A stretch of DNA of 64,000 bases from the NCBI GenBank assembly GCA_942492055.1, contig CALODP010000019.1, positions 372,001 to 436,000 on the forward strand. The letters run 5' to 3'. This document shows positions 43,896 through 54,111 of this stretch, one piece after another. The notes under the pieces are model-generated. The model was not told the origin of the DNA. It saw only the letters and a program-made list of their open reading frames with translations, and made no database searches. Numbering within the stretch: position 1 is the stretch's first letter; each line of letters begins with the position of its first letter. Source of the DNA: CALODP01 sp942492055 (GTDB lineage Bacteria > Bacteroidota > Ignavibacteria > Ignavibacteriales > Melioribacteraceae). A program made the translations under genes and the position numbers.

Positions 43896-46778
43896 TTACT
43901 TGATCAACAACATCTTCTTTGTGGCTGAGTATTTACCGGAAGTTACTGTGTAGATGTATAATCCGGAGGAGAGTTTTGAGGCGTCGAATGTGACCTGATA
44001 TTGCCCCGATTCTTTGATTTCGTTGACCAGGGTCGCTACTTCCTGACCGAGCATGTCGTATACTTTTACACTTACCATTCCTCTTTCCGGGAGGGAATAT
44101 GATATTCTCGTTACCGGATTGAACGGGTTAGGATAGTTGCCAACAGTGAATTTCTCTCCGGCTTCCTCTTTATTCTCTTCCCCGTTTTCTTTTCCGAATG
44201 ATTTGCACCCTTCTTTTAGGTCGTATTTCACGAATCCGGCCAATCTGCTTTCCGGATAGTTTTCCGCGAGTCTTTTATATACTTCTTTTGCTGCGGCGAT
44301 ATCTTTCATGTAGTGTTTGTAGATTATCCCTTTTTCGTATAACATTTCGGCGGCTAACCCGTTTTCGATATTCTTTTCTTCCAATATTTCATCCGCTATT
44401 TTCAGCCCTAGAGAATAATCATTTTCTCTTATCGCTTTACCGATCAGATATCGTTTGATTTCCGGTTTGGAGGGGGAATACTTTTTCTCTTTTAACATGG
44501 ATCCGACCAGATTATCGAATTCCGTGTTATTTCCGATAAATCTGTAGCAATGGGAGAGCTTTCCGAGAATAGCTTTTACATGGGCGTTATCATTTTTTTC
44601 TCTAAGAATATCTCTATAAACTCCGATTACCCCTTTCAATTCATTTACGCGGGTATCTTCCCCTTTCGCTCCGGCCAATTCGTATCTCTTACTTACGCTT
44701 GACATAATTTCCGCCATTACGCGGTTTACTTCCTTAAGATCTGTCAAGTCATCAGTTGTTTTTGCCAAAGAGGTTACCTGTATCGGAGGTTTTGCTACTG
44801 CACCGCAATATGTTCCACCACCGCTATAGGAAACATTCCCCATGAAGCTCTTCGGAGGAGTTTTGCTGTAGGTACAATGTTGAGTAAATATCTGACCTCC
44901 TCCACCCGCGTTTAAATCAATATAATTATGGCAAAAATAGTTCTCAGTCACTGTTACAGAAGAGTTTTGTGTACTATTAAGAAATACATCGAAATCTTCT
45001 ATTTCGCATCCATAAATATCCCCTGTACTTCTATAAGCATCTACCCCGAACTCCGGACTATGCCCGTATGTTCCTTGATTATTACTGTTCCCGGAGAATA
45101 CAAATGTAGCCACGTCATATATGTTTGCCATATCGTAACATTCGAAAAATTCTACAAAGCTGACATTCGGACGCGTACCACCATTAACAATTATAGCGTA
45201 ATCATTTTTTATGGTCATATTTGTCAGATTACAATACTCCGAATTAGTAAACTCTACCGGAGAGTTTATGATTGTAATTCCTTTACCTTTCCCGTTTATT
45301 TTCACGCGTGATTTTCCGGTTATTGCAAGGCTCTCGTTGAAGTTGCCGGCAACCACTTCAAGGGTCTGGTTTGTTCCGGCGTTATCTATCCCCGATTGAA
45401 TTGTAGAATACAATCCTCTGACGGTACCGGAGCTGTTTTTCACAAGCCCTTTGTAATTTACGTTCGCACCGCTTTCTATTATTATTGAGCCGCTGAAAGC
45501 TTTTACTGCGTGATTGTTAAGATTTAGGGAAGCGCCGGAAGGGATTCGCAATGTTTTTCCGGTACCTACAATCAAATCCGCAGGTAAAGACTGGCTTCCT
45601 CTCACTTCAACTACGTGACTTGTATTTGCGCGATCCAATGCTTGCTGAATGGTATGGGAATAGGCCGCTATCGAGTTATCGCTGTTCCTTATTACCGCTT
45701 TGTAGTTTACGATGCCACCTTGCTCTATCTCCAATGTACCGCCGTTCATCAGTATGTGATGACCGTTTAGATTTACATTGGCCCCGGATTTAATTGTAAG
45801 CTTCTGTCTGGTGGGCAGTGTCAGATCCCCATTCAGACTTGTTGCATACATCCAGACTTCATTTCCCTTTAGAGTTCCCTTTGTTGTAAGCTTTATAATA
45901 CCTGGATCCCCTGATAATCTATGGTACCCAATAAGGTTATTATTTGTTTCGCCTAGTGACAAAGCTTGCCCCATTTTCATTCCATTGTTTAATACACTAT
46001 TCCAAAAATTTTTAAAAACCTTTTCTGATGCTCCTATAGGCAAGTTAACCTTTCCCCCAATAAATGTTCGAGCCTTTCCTTCAAGCATAATCGCAGATTT
46101 TAACGGTTCATTGTGTACTTTGCATGAATTAAAATAAAATACCTTATTGGATAAATTCTGAGATTTAAACCAAGTATAGTCAAGCAATCCTCCTCGAAGA
46201 TATATCCCGTTTGGACATCCATGACCAACATTTCCCATTGCAATTAAATTATTACTAGTAATTGCATTTTTTATTGTATTTACTGATGCATTTGTTCCAA
46301 TAAGTTTTTGTACTACGTAGTTTTGTCTAGTAGCCCAATCCGATACTATATTTACTGCACTTACAGCAGAACTGACATTATTGCATTCTGTATCAAATAA
46401 ATAATCTACTGATGTATTCCTTGAGTCTAATACTTCATTTGAAGAATCATACAATTCAAACTCATTAGTACTAGGATGATAATTATCATCAATTACTTCT
46501 AATTCACTCCCACTCAACTTGATTAGAACAAAAGAAACGGAATACATAAGTTTATTTTGCTTTACCAAAATATATTCTTCTCCTCTAACGGATTTATATA
46601 TTTTAGTATCACAATTGCTCAAACTCAGCATCTTATAATTATTTTGAACTATCTGTTTTACCAAGTCTGCATTTAACGTTTTTTGTTTTTTCATTGGTAA
46701 GATAAAATCGATGTCTTGAGCACATAACGATCCTATAATGAATAATTGAATTAAAATAAAACTGCAAAATTTTTGCAT
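43896..46778 (-). CDS. Secreted gingipain-like (C25, caspase-fold) protein with beta-helix, TPR-like region and T9SS tail
   Basis: 960 aa. Signal peptide (FILIQLFIIGSLCAQ). Residues ~130-300 match a C25/caspase-fold peptidase: His186 in MGNVGHGCP, Cys219 in VFYFNSCKV, then EGKARTFIGG, MKMGQALSLGE and SGDPGIIKL, the usual C25 end. The His-Cys spacing (33) equals that of gingipain RgpB (His211/Cys244). Next are beta-helix repeats (LTIKSGANVNLNGHHI; LRIPSGASLNLNNHAV), a helical TPR-like region, and a C-terminal sorting domain (GNYPNPFNPVTRISYSLP; YDMLGQEVATLV; GLYIYTVTSGKYSATKKMLL). AGGAGG precedes the ATG. Likely a T9SS-exported cysteine endopeptidase or adhesin. The catalytic domain is AT-rich, the rest GC-richer. 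Confidence 0.82.
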   Translation of the reverse strand: MQKFCSFILIQLFIIGSLCAQDIDFILPMKKQKTLNADLVKQIVQNNYKMLSLSNCDTKIYKSVRGEEYILVKQNKLMYSVSFVLIKLSGSELEVIDDNYHPSTNEFELYDSSNEVLDSRNTSVDYLFDTECNNVSSAVSAVNIVSDWATRQNYVVQKLIGTNASVNTIKNAITSNNLIAMGNVGHGCPNGIYLRGGLLDYTWFKSQNLSNKVFYFNSCKVHNEPLKSAIMLEGKARTFIGGKVNLPIGASEKVFKNFWNSVLNNGMKMGQALSLGETNNNLIGYHRLSGDPGIIKLTTKGTLKGNEVWMYATSLNGDLTLPTRQKLTIKSGANVNLNGHHILMNGGTLEIEQGGIVNYKAVIRNSDNSIAAYSHTIQQALDRANTSHVVEVRGSQSLPADLIVGTGKTLRIPSGASLNLNNHAVKAFSGSIIIESGANVNYKGLVKNSSGTVRGLYSTIQSGIDNAGTNQTLEVVAGNFNESLAITGKSRVKINGKGKGITIINSPVEFTNSEYCNLTNMTIKNDYAIIVNGGTRPNVSFVEFFECYDMANIYDVATFVFSGNSNNQGTYGHSPEFGVDAYRSTGDIYGCEIEDFDVFLNSTQNSSVTVTENYFCHNYIDLNAGGGGQIFTQHCTYSKTPPKSFMGNVSYSGGGTYCGAVAKPPIQVTSLAKTTDDLTDLKEVNRVMAEIMSSVSKRYELAGAKGEDTRVNELKGVIGVYRDILREKNDNAHVKAILGKLSHCYRFIGNNTEFDNLVGSMLKEKKYSPSKPEIKRYLIGKAIRENDYSLGLKIADEILEEKNIENGLAAEMLYEKGIIYKHYMKDIAAAKEVYKRLAENYPESRLAGFVKYDLKEGCKSFGKENGEENKEEAGEKFTVGNYPNPFNPVTRISYSLPERGMVSVKVYDMLGQEVATLVNEIKESGQYQVTFDASKLSSGLYIYTVTSGKYSATKKMLLIK

Positions 46779-46798
46779 TATACCTCCTAAGAAAATAG

Positions 46799-47884
46799 TT
46801 ATAGTTTATCGTTAAATAGGTAAATTATCTTGCTATTTTTGCCACTGATCGAGAATAATGTGTAAGTAGGAACGGCCACTCCGATTTCTTTTATATATCT
46901 CACACTACCAGTATATTCTTTGTTATTAATAACTATTTCGCTTTGCGGCCAAATTCTTTTACTTTTACTAACGAATGAAATTAAATGCATTGGATAAATA
47001 TTATAGCTCTCAAGTAATGATTTGATCTTCATTTTATAAACTAGATCAAAAGAGGCATTTGGCGCAAGAAACTCTTTAGAAGTTCTGATTTCCTGCCCTA
47101 TTGCTGGCTTGGCAAAACCATCAATAGTGAAAATATTATTTTCACGTTCGAAATTTTCACTACATATTACAGTATCAGAAACTATATTGTATAACTTTTC
47201 ATTACATGAGTTTTGTGCCATTTCCTTTGGAACGAATAAAATTATCCCAACATTAAAAAGAGTATCATTGCTTATATTTTTAAAACTTTTTTTAATGTAA
47301 ATATCCAAATAATCATTCCTATTAGTATCAATTTGATAGTCACATAAGACATCTAAATCAAAAAAGTGACTCACTCCTTTTCCCCTCTTAAAAAGCGTCT
47401 CCCCTTCTCCAAAATAATTCGAATATGGAACCATCATAGCATCAGATGGCCCTAGCTTTAGATTGCTCCATTCAAAACTTTTTTCTGATATTTTGTCTGG
47501 TCTATCAACCAAATAGCTACTCTTTATAAATGGAATAGTAAAGAACTTTGAATAGTCGGTAATAATAAGAGCATTTTTTCCAAATTGCGGTAAGCTCATT
47601 GAGGGATTTTCAATATTGTCCGGCTGATTTGCATGAAGAGTAATCGACATTGAATCGTGTGATGTATTCACCAAAAATGTATGATGATAATTGTCTAAAC
47701 CTTTATACCCCCCCATAATATGATCCTTTTCAAATACGACTAAACTGTCTTTCAGTATTTCGCTGGGAGAACTAACATCAGTTACGCATTTATTAAATAA
47801 TATTAATAGTACAATTAAGGTAATACTACCCAATTTTATATTCCACTTATATAGCTCCACCTTAGTGAATTTTCCTATTGCCAC
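46799..47884 (-). CDS. Unrecognised exported protein, 361 aa
   Basis: A hydrophobic N-terminal segment (LGSITLIVLLILFNKC) acts as a signal or anchor; the Cys is preceded by Lys, a poor lipobox. The rest is globular, mostly beta (SLPQFGKNALIITDYSKFFTIPF; YDLDIYIKKSFKN-like strands). No family recognised. The start is GTG at 47884, chosen because AAGGAGA lies 7 nt before it. It ends 20 bp before the gingipain-like gene, so the two are co-transcribed and the product may be its partner or substrate. Composition is about 30% GC, like the peptidase domain next door. Confidence 0.65.
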   Translation of the reverse strand: MAIGKFTKVELYKWNIKLGSITLIVLLILFNKCVTDVSSPSEILKDSLVVFEKDHIMGGYKGLDNYHHTFLVNTSHDSMSITLHANQPDNIENPSMSLPQFGKNALIITDYSKFFTIPFIKSSYLVDRPDKISEKSFEWSNLKLGPSDAMMVPYSNYFGEGETLFKRGKGVSHFFDLDVLCDYQIDTNRNDYLDIYIKKSFKNISNDTLFNVGIILFVPKEMAQNSCNEKLYNIVSDTVICSENFERENNIFTIDGFAKPAIGQEIRTSKEFLAPNASFDLVYKMKIKSLLESYNIYPMHLISFVSKSKRIWPQSEIVINNKEYTGSVRYIKEIGVAVPTYTLFSISGKNSKIIYLFNDKL

Positions 47885-48386
47885 TGTTTGTCTCCTTTTT
47901 TTGTAGTAATATTATATTTCAGTGTTGTACGATGCTAAATATAAAACAGCTAATTATTACCACTAATTAATATTATTTGAAGTCTTGTTGGTTTTCTAAC
48001 GAAGCATAAACATATCCCCATTGAGAGATAACATCACTTTCTTAAGGTAAATAAATAGCCAATTAGCATCCTATTCACCATATAAACACAAAACTCACAT
48101 ATTAGTATTACTTGAACTCTTTTAAATATAGTTATATATATATATAAATTTACTACAAAAAAAACCATTAAATCTAGACTATCTTCTATCCAGTTGACTC
48201 AAATGGCAAAGTAAAAATTCTTTTACTTTTACCTAGATGGATCGGGGAATCGCGCAATGGGAATACAAGAAGATGTGCAGTTTAAAGGAGTTTGGAACGG
48301 TTTTTAAAATGGGAATTAGCTTAGGTTATGGGATTGAGAAGGGTTCCGGCCATGATTGACCGGAACCGCTAGAATATTTGTAAGTA
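47885..48386. other. AT-rich intergenic region
   Basis: No gene seen. From 47885 to about 48240 it is very AT-rich, with a (TA)n run near 48131-48149; it must hold the promoter of the exported-protein gene, which I cannot place with confidence. GC rises after 48240. Confidence 0.5.
48342..48367 (-). terminator. Hairpin after the giant glycosyltransferase gene
   Basis: GGTTCCGG (48342-48349) pairs with CCGGAACC (48360-48367), perfect 8 bp, 10-nt loop, 19 bp beyond the stop. No strong U-tract follows on the minus strand. Confidence 0.5.
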
Positions 48387-51300
48387 CTAATTTGAGTAGT
48401 TTTCTTCCACGTATTTCAGGTTTGCCATTGCAACTTCATTTTCAGGCTCCAGGGCAAGCACCTTTTCGATGAGCTTGAGAGCCTCTACTACGTTCCCCCG
48501 CATCAAGTATATTACGGAGAGATCGTTCATGCCGTCGATGTGATACTCGTCGGACTCGAGAACTTTCTTAATTATGGCTTCGGCATCATCTATTTTATCT
48601 TCGTCGATAAGTTTTTCGGCCTCTTGTATTCGCTGGTAATTGTCTCTTTCCAACGCTTCAAGGCGGTTATCATCCGAGGAAAGACCGAGTTTCTCGTTTA
48701 TTGCAATCAGATTCTTTCTTACTTCATTATCTTCGGGAGCTACTTTGAAGGCCCATTCCAGCATCTGTTTTGCTTCTTCGAACATTTCGGCGGCGATATA
48801 GACTTCCGCGCATGATTTACATGCTCTGGCTGAGTTATCACTTTGCAACAGCTCTTCTTGGAAAAGCTCATTCGCTTTTTCGAGATCCCCCATTGCGAAG
48901 GCAATTGTTCCGGCGATATTCAGAACGTCGGCCAAGGTAATTTCCTCGTAGCCGGGACGTGAAGAATCGGCGAAATGTTCCTTTGCCAAAAGAGTTTCTT
49001 CGAGAGCAATTTGATAATCCCCTTCTTCGGAGAATTGCAAAGCGCGGTCGAAATGCTGAATGAACTTATCTTTGTTTATGGCATAGTTTATTTTTCTTTG
49101 CTTTATCTCTTTTCCCTTGAGCCAGATTTCATCCGGATTAGCGCCCCATTTCTCTTCGAATTTCTTTTGGTTTATCATAAGGCGATTGTCGTAAGCTTTA
49201 TCCCCTTCGGCTTTGAAACTGACGGAACCGAAGTGGTGAATGAAAACATCTTGCGCAACAATCGTTTTGTATCCGGCAAGTTGAGTACGGAGTGAAAAGT
49301 CGTCATCTTCGAAATTGCCGGGAGTGAAGCGTTCGTCCAATCCGCCGATTTTCTCGATCAGCTCACGTTTGATAAGAGTGCAGAGGAAAGCGAGTCGCGG
49401 AAACTCGAAGAATTTTTCTTTGTTTTCTTCCTTCTTATTAGCGGCGTATTGGTGCATTTCTTCGATTGTTTTGTAGCTCGCCTCTTTATCGATCTGCACA
49501 CCACTTACGGCGTTTGAGAGGGGCCCGACCATTCCGATGTTCTTATCGGACTCGGCAATATCAACCATTCTCTTTAGCCATCCTTTTGTAACGATGGTGT
49601 CGTTGTTGAGCAGGAGAACGTATTTCCCGGAGGCGGCTATTATTCCCTGGTTCACTGCTTTTGGAAAGCCGAGGTTTTCTTTGTTTTGGATTATTTTAAC
49701 ATTATCGAGTTTTGAAAGCTCTTCAATAGTAGAATCTTCCGAAGCATTATCAACAACAATAATTTCATATCCTATTTCAGTATTTTCGTAAATACTCTCA
49801 ATGCATTTTTTCGTGTATTTAACTTGGTTAAAAGAAATCAAAATAATAGAGACGATATCCCTATATCTTTTCTGAACCCGATTTTCCAAATTGCTTATGG
49901 CTTTATATATCTCGAAATTCTCATCTGCCCAGGAGATACCGGAATCTCTTCCCATACGGAACGCATTCAGAAAACATTCCACTTTCTCTTTATCAAAATC
50001 CACATGAAGTAATTTTTGAAATTCATCTACAAATTTAACGGCTGAATTAAAAACAGAGTATTCTTCAGATGTTTTTAACCCATTATAAATAATTGGCTCA
50101 AAGTCAATTGACTCCGTAAGAATCTCATGAAGTTTCTCAGCAAATGTGTCACTGTCACCATAATCAACTATGAAAGAATTTTTTCCGTTTTTACAGAAAC
50201 TTTCCGCCCCCATATTGGCAGTTGTTATTACAGGTGTACCGCACGCCATTGCTTCGAGCACAGGAAGGGAGAAACCTTCGTACCAAGAAGTTGCTGTAAC
50301 AACTGAAACTCTATTAATCAGTTCAGCTACTTTATCTGCAGAAAGACCTTGTTTATATACTATCTCAATTCCAGATACTTTCATAATATCTTGATCATTT
50401 ACCAAGCTAGTTCCACCAAAAACCACATACAATTTCAAGTTATCGATTCTTTTTTCAGAAGCCTGCAAATGAGCAATAACTGATGTTAAAAAGTCCATTC
50501 CTTTTAAAGGATCCTTCGGATTCCCTAAGAAAAGAATCGAATTCTTTTCTCGAGGGATAAACGGATTTACATAAAACGTTGAGAGATCTATCCCATTCGG
50601 AATATAATACCCAATTCTGCCAAATCGTGTTTTAAACAGATCCATCAAATGATTAGAAACAAGAATATTCTTTACATTGAAGGAGTGAAGAACATCATAA
50701 AAATACTTGTTAGCTCGAAGTTCTTCGAAATTTCTACCCAAATGATACCCTTCGTAACCTTGGCAGAGATGAGCTACTTTACCAGAATCAAACTTAGTTA
50801 TAATTTTGGGAATGTCGTAGGCCGAAAAAATTACAACAAAATCAGCATCTATGTTCTTAATATCAAGATGGTCTTTTACTTGAATAAACTTGCCTGGTAA
50901 ATCAATCCAATCAGGTTTTAGAGTATCAGAATATATAGTGATTCTACACCCCAATTTGGCAAGCCATTCCATATATCTAAAAGCGACTCTAACTCCTCCA
51001 CCAACAATATTAGTATACCTCATAACAAAAGAGACCTTTGGAAATTTGCCAGAATGTTTTCTAAAACTTCCGGACTTCTTTGTTTTAGAGTCATAATACT
51101 TCTTCAATTGTTCATCAGATAATTTAAACTCCGACAGACAATTCAGACAAAGAACCTCTTCACTACCGGATGTCTCCTTAATTTGCATAACCATACATGC
51201 ATCATTCACTGAAGCACAATTTGGACATTTGAATTTAACAAAGTGATTGATTTTATAAGGAATTACATTGTAATTCCAACTCAGCAAATTACTATTTGGA

Positions 51301-54077
51301 ATTTTATCCTTTTCTCCTCTACCCATCCAAGACATAGTTTTTGATATTATCTTTTGATCTTCTATACTCATAAATACTTTATTTATGTCCATGTTAGAAT
51401 AATTTTCTTGAATCATAGCCCATAGATAAAGCGCTTTTACTTTATCAGGAAAGGTTGTAATAGGAGCTTTACGTCTAAATGATTTTATGAAAGTATTTAA
51501 TTCTCTGTTTCCAAAGGCAATTGTTGTAAAAAGTTTAAGGGCATCTTCATTTACATAATTCTCAAAATCTGCAAGATATTTAAACACACCCTGAGCATAC
51601 ACCATATTATTTTCGGCTAAAAGCTTTTGACCATATCTGAACATCCTTGATATATACTCTTTTTTGTCTTCCCTATTCTCTAAGGTTAGGTCATGAAATT
51701 CATCAGAGTATTTGAATGGGATTTCTTTCATTGAATAATGTTTATTTGAAATAAATTTAAACTTTTGAAAATATTCTCTATAAAAGATTCCTTTTTCCTT
51801 TCGCAAGGAAAAGAACTTAACCCCATTATTAATAATAATATTTCTAAATTGTACCGGAAGGGTTTTTAATCCTCTTTCGAACCAATCCCAGAATTTATCA
51901 AAAACAAGAGGATGGTTTATGTGACAAACCGGATCGGAAATCATATCAAAGAAATGTGACATGAATATTTCCAAGTCCTTTTCGCTCGTAAAATCCAGGT
52001 TCTTGTAAAAATCTCTGAATGAATAATTATCCAAATAGAAATCTACGAACCACCATCCGTCATATCTACAATCAAGCCCGAAATCAGTAAATCCTTGATT
52101 GGGATGTATTCTTCTTTTTGTAAGCTTCTTCTCTATATAGTGAAATTTGTATCCTTTAGCAGCCAGTCTGAACCAGAATTCCGTATCCTGAGCGTGTTTG
52201 AATTGCTTATTAAATCCTCCCATTTCCCTCATAATTTGCATCGGAAGCATCACAGTACAACCATCGATCATATCATACTTCAATTGCTGAGGGAATTCAA
52301 GACCATCATAGAATGGTTTTATGTGTTCTAGTTCAGTAACTTTATCTTTATCATCAACATGATCAAACGCACCAAAGGAAATCCCGTATGATTCGTCGAG
52401 TTTATCAAAGGCTTTAACTTGTAATTCAAGCTTATCAGGATAAAAAAGGTCATCGGAACTGAGCCAGCAAAAGTATTTTCCTTTTGCGTTTTTAATTCCT
52501 TCGTTTAATGCAGAAGAAATACCCCCATTTTCCTTATTAATTCCTTTAATTCTGGAATCAATCTTCTCAAACTTTTTAATAATCTCTTTGGTATCATCCG
52601 TAGAACCATCATTGATAACAACTGCTTCCCAAACCGGATAAGTCTGCGCGATAATACTCTCCAAAGTTTTCGGGAGCCAGTCTGCTTGATTATAGCTAGG
52701 TACAATGACTGAAACAAGTGGAAGATCATTGAAAAGGTCTTTTTGCTTTTGCAATAAAACATTAATATGTGTTGTCAAATAATTCATATTATTCGCGTTT
52801 CCGCAAGTAGAACATTCAGGAAAATATTTTTCTTTACGCAACCGATTATATTTCTTACCATTCCATATCATTTCAAAACTTCCGGCAATATCTATATTCC
52901 CCATTGTCTGAATACCGGAATAGCAACAAGGAGCAACATCTCCTTTTTCGCTGATGTATGTTTGATCATAAGGAGCACTACATGCAAACTTATTAATCTT
53001 CTTTTCATAGTCAGAATCAAACTCTCTGGCATTAACCTCAATATTCAACTCTTCTCCAAGCCATTTTGCTTTTCTTATACATTCATTTGTGAACTCTTTA
53101 TCGAACCATAGGCTAAGTTGCAAGATTTCTTTGGAAGTTACCTGTAAAGGTAGAAGTTCAACTGCCCAAACGTCTAGTTCTGAGGCCATTTTAATAAACT
53201 CAGGAAACTCGTGAATGTTTTTTAGATGACCTACAAAAACGAAATGCATTTTGTCTCGAGGAATATATTTGCGAGCATTTCTAACATTATTGATTACTTT
53301 CTCCCAATGCCCATGTTTCATATCTCTTTCGTAGGTTTCTTTGGAAGCAGCATTGATAGAGATAATGATTTGATTGAGATTCTTTGAAAGTTTTTCGGCA
53401 ATCTTCTCAGTTAATACTGAGCCATTTGTTGTTAAACTTATACATTGATGATTATTATTCTCGTTGATAAATTCTAGTACTTCGTTTATATATTTATAAC
53501 TGAGAGGTTCCCCCCATCCGGTGAGATTTATGATCTCAGCATTATGTATTAACGGTTTAAGTTGATAGAATTTCTGAAGTTTTATTGTATCGTATTTATC
53601 GTTGCTTTCTCTATTGCAGAAAAAACACTTATAATTGCATCTGTTTGTAAGAGTTATTCCAATGAATTTTGGAAATTCAATTACTTCCACCTCCTCATCA
53701 CCTTCGAATAAAAAATCCGAAATTACTTCTTCATCTTTTATACCAAGAATCGAGAGTTCCTTAACGTACGGAAACAATAGATCATTTCCTTTACACCAAA
53801 AAATCTTTTCTTCCTTAATATTCTCTTTTATTATATCAGCCAATGAATTCTTATCCATCACAGAGGCATATTTTAAGGGAATAATCTTATCGTTGATCTC
53901 TAAAATATTACTCAAAGAATTTTCAAATTCTACATCATCATCACTATAAATGCAGTATACCTTTCCACGAGAATAAGAATCCTCTGCCTTTTGAATAAGT
54001 AATTCTAATATATTATTTTCGTGCTCCTCTTTCGAAACAATAATAGCCGCTGAAGGAAATTGAATCCCTTTATCCAT
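48387..54077 (-). CDS. Giant fusion: radical SAM/SPASM - GT2 - zinc ribbon - GT4 - GT2 - TPR
   Basis: 1,896 aa. Radical SAM core with TNRCNYKCFFCN (CxxxCxxC near 147) and NLTGWGEPL; a SPASM-type cluster region (CSAPYDQTY, VAPCCYSG, PECSTCGN; ~365-430); a GT2 domain (VSVIVPSYNQADWLPKTLESI; NDGSTDDT; WLSSDDLF) from ~455; a helical linker; a zinc ribbon (CPNC...CLNC, ~947-976); a GT4 domain (NIVGGGVRVAFRYMEWLAKLG; FLGNPKDPLKGMDFL; SWYEGFSLPVLEAMACGTPVI; ~1014-1326); a second GT2 (VSIILISFNQVKYTKKCIESI; LLLNNDT; ~1406-1640); C-terminal TPRs (~1690-1896). GGAG lies 7 nt before the ATG at 54077. It closes a sugar-biosynthesis cluster, so it probably builds or attaches a glycan, with a radical step of unknown substrate. 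Confidence 0.88.
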   Translation of the reverse strand: MDKGIQFPSAAIIVSKEEHENNILELLIQKAEDSYSRGKVYCIYSDDDVEFENSLSNILEINDKIIPLKYASVMDKNSLADIIKENIKEEKIFWCKGNDLLFPYVKELSILGIKDEEVISDFLFEGDEEVEVIEFPKFIGITLTNRCNYKCFFCNRESNDKYDTIKLQKFYQLKPLIHNAEIINLTGWGEPLSYKYINEVLEFINENNNHQCISLTTNGSVLTEKIAEKLSKNLNQIIISINAASKETYERDMKHGHWEKVINNVRNARKYIPRDKMHFVFVGHLKNIHEFPEFIKMASELDVWAVELLPLQVTSKEILQLSLWFDKEFTNECIRKAKWLGEELNIEVNAREFDSDYEKKINKFACSAPYDQTYISEKGDVAPCCYSGIQTMGNIDIAGSFEMIWNGKKYNRLRKEKYFPECSTCGNANNMNYLTTHINVLLQKQKDLFNDLPLVSVIVPSYNQADWLPKTLESIIAQTYPVWEAVVINDGSTDDTKEIIKKFEKIDSRIKGINKENGGISSALNEGIKNAKGKYFCWLSSDDLFYPDKLELQVKAFDKLDESYGISFGAFDHVDDKDKVTELEHIKPFYDGLEFPQQLKYDMIDGCTVMLPMQIMREMGGFNKQFKHAQDTEFWFRLAAKGYKFHYIEKKLTKRRIHPNQGFTDFGLDCRYDGWWFVDFYLDNYSFRDFYKNLDFTSEKDLEIFMSHFFDMISDPVCHINHPLVFDKFWDWFERGLKTLPVQFRNIIINNGVKFFSLRKEKGIFYREYFQKFKFISNKHYSMKEIPFKYSDEFHDLTLENREDKKEYISRMFRYGQKLLAENNMVYAQGVFKYLADFENYVNEDALKLFTTIAFGNRELNTFIKSFRRKAPITTFPDKVKALYLWAMIQENYSNMDINKVFMSIEDQKIISKTMSWMGRGEKDKIPNSNLLSWNYNVIPYKINHFVKFKCPNCASVNDACMVMQIKETSGSEEVLCLNCLSEFKLSDEQLKKYYDSKTKKSGSFRKHSGKFPKVSFVMRYTNIVGGGVRVAFRYMEWLAKLGCRITIYSDTLKPDWIDLPGKFIQVKDHLDIKNIDADFVVIFSAYDIPKIITKFDSGKVAHLCQGYEGYHLGRNFEELRANKYFYDVLHSFNVKNILVSNHLMDLFKTRFGRIGYYIPNGIDLSTFYVNPFIPREKNSILFLGNPKDPLKGMDFLTSVIAHLQASEKRIDNLKLYVVFGGTSLVNDQDIMKVSGIEIVYKQGLSADKVAELINRVSVVTATSWYEGFSLPVLEAMACGTPVITTANMGAESFCKNGKNSFIVDYGDSDTFAEKLHEILTESIDFEPIIYNGLKTSEEYSVFNSAVKFVDEFQKLLHVDFDKEKVECFLNAFRMGRDSGISWADENFEIYKAISNLENRVQKRYRDIVSIILISFNQVKYTKKCIESIYENTEIGYEIIVVDNASEDSTIEELSKLDNVKIIQNKENLGFPKAVNQGIIAASGKYVLLLNNDTIVTKGWLKRMVDIAESDKNIGMVGPLSNAVSGVQIDKEASYKTIEEMHQYAANKKEENKEKFFEFPRLAFLCTLIKRELIEKIGGLDERFTPGNFEDDDFSLRTQLAGYKTIVAQDVFIHHFGSVSFKAEGDKAYDNRLMINQKKFEEKWGANPDEIWLKGKEIKQRKINYAINKDKFIQHFDRALQFSEEGDYQIALEETLLAKEHFADSSRPGYEEITLADVLNIAGTIAFAMGDLEKANELFQEELLQSDNSARACKSCAEVYIAAEMFEEAKQMLEWAFKVAPEDNEVRKNLIAINEKLGLSSDDNRLEALERDNYQRIQEAEKLIDEDKIDDAEAIIKKVLESDEYHIDGMNDLSVIYLMRGNVVEALKLIEKVLALEPENEVAMANLKYVEENYSN

Positions 54078-54111
54078 CAGAAATCTCCAAAATAAAATCA
54101 ACAATTTACTA

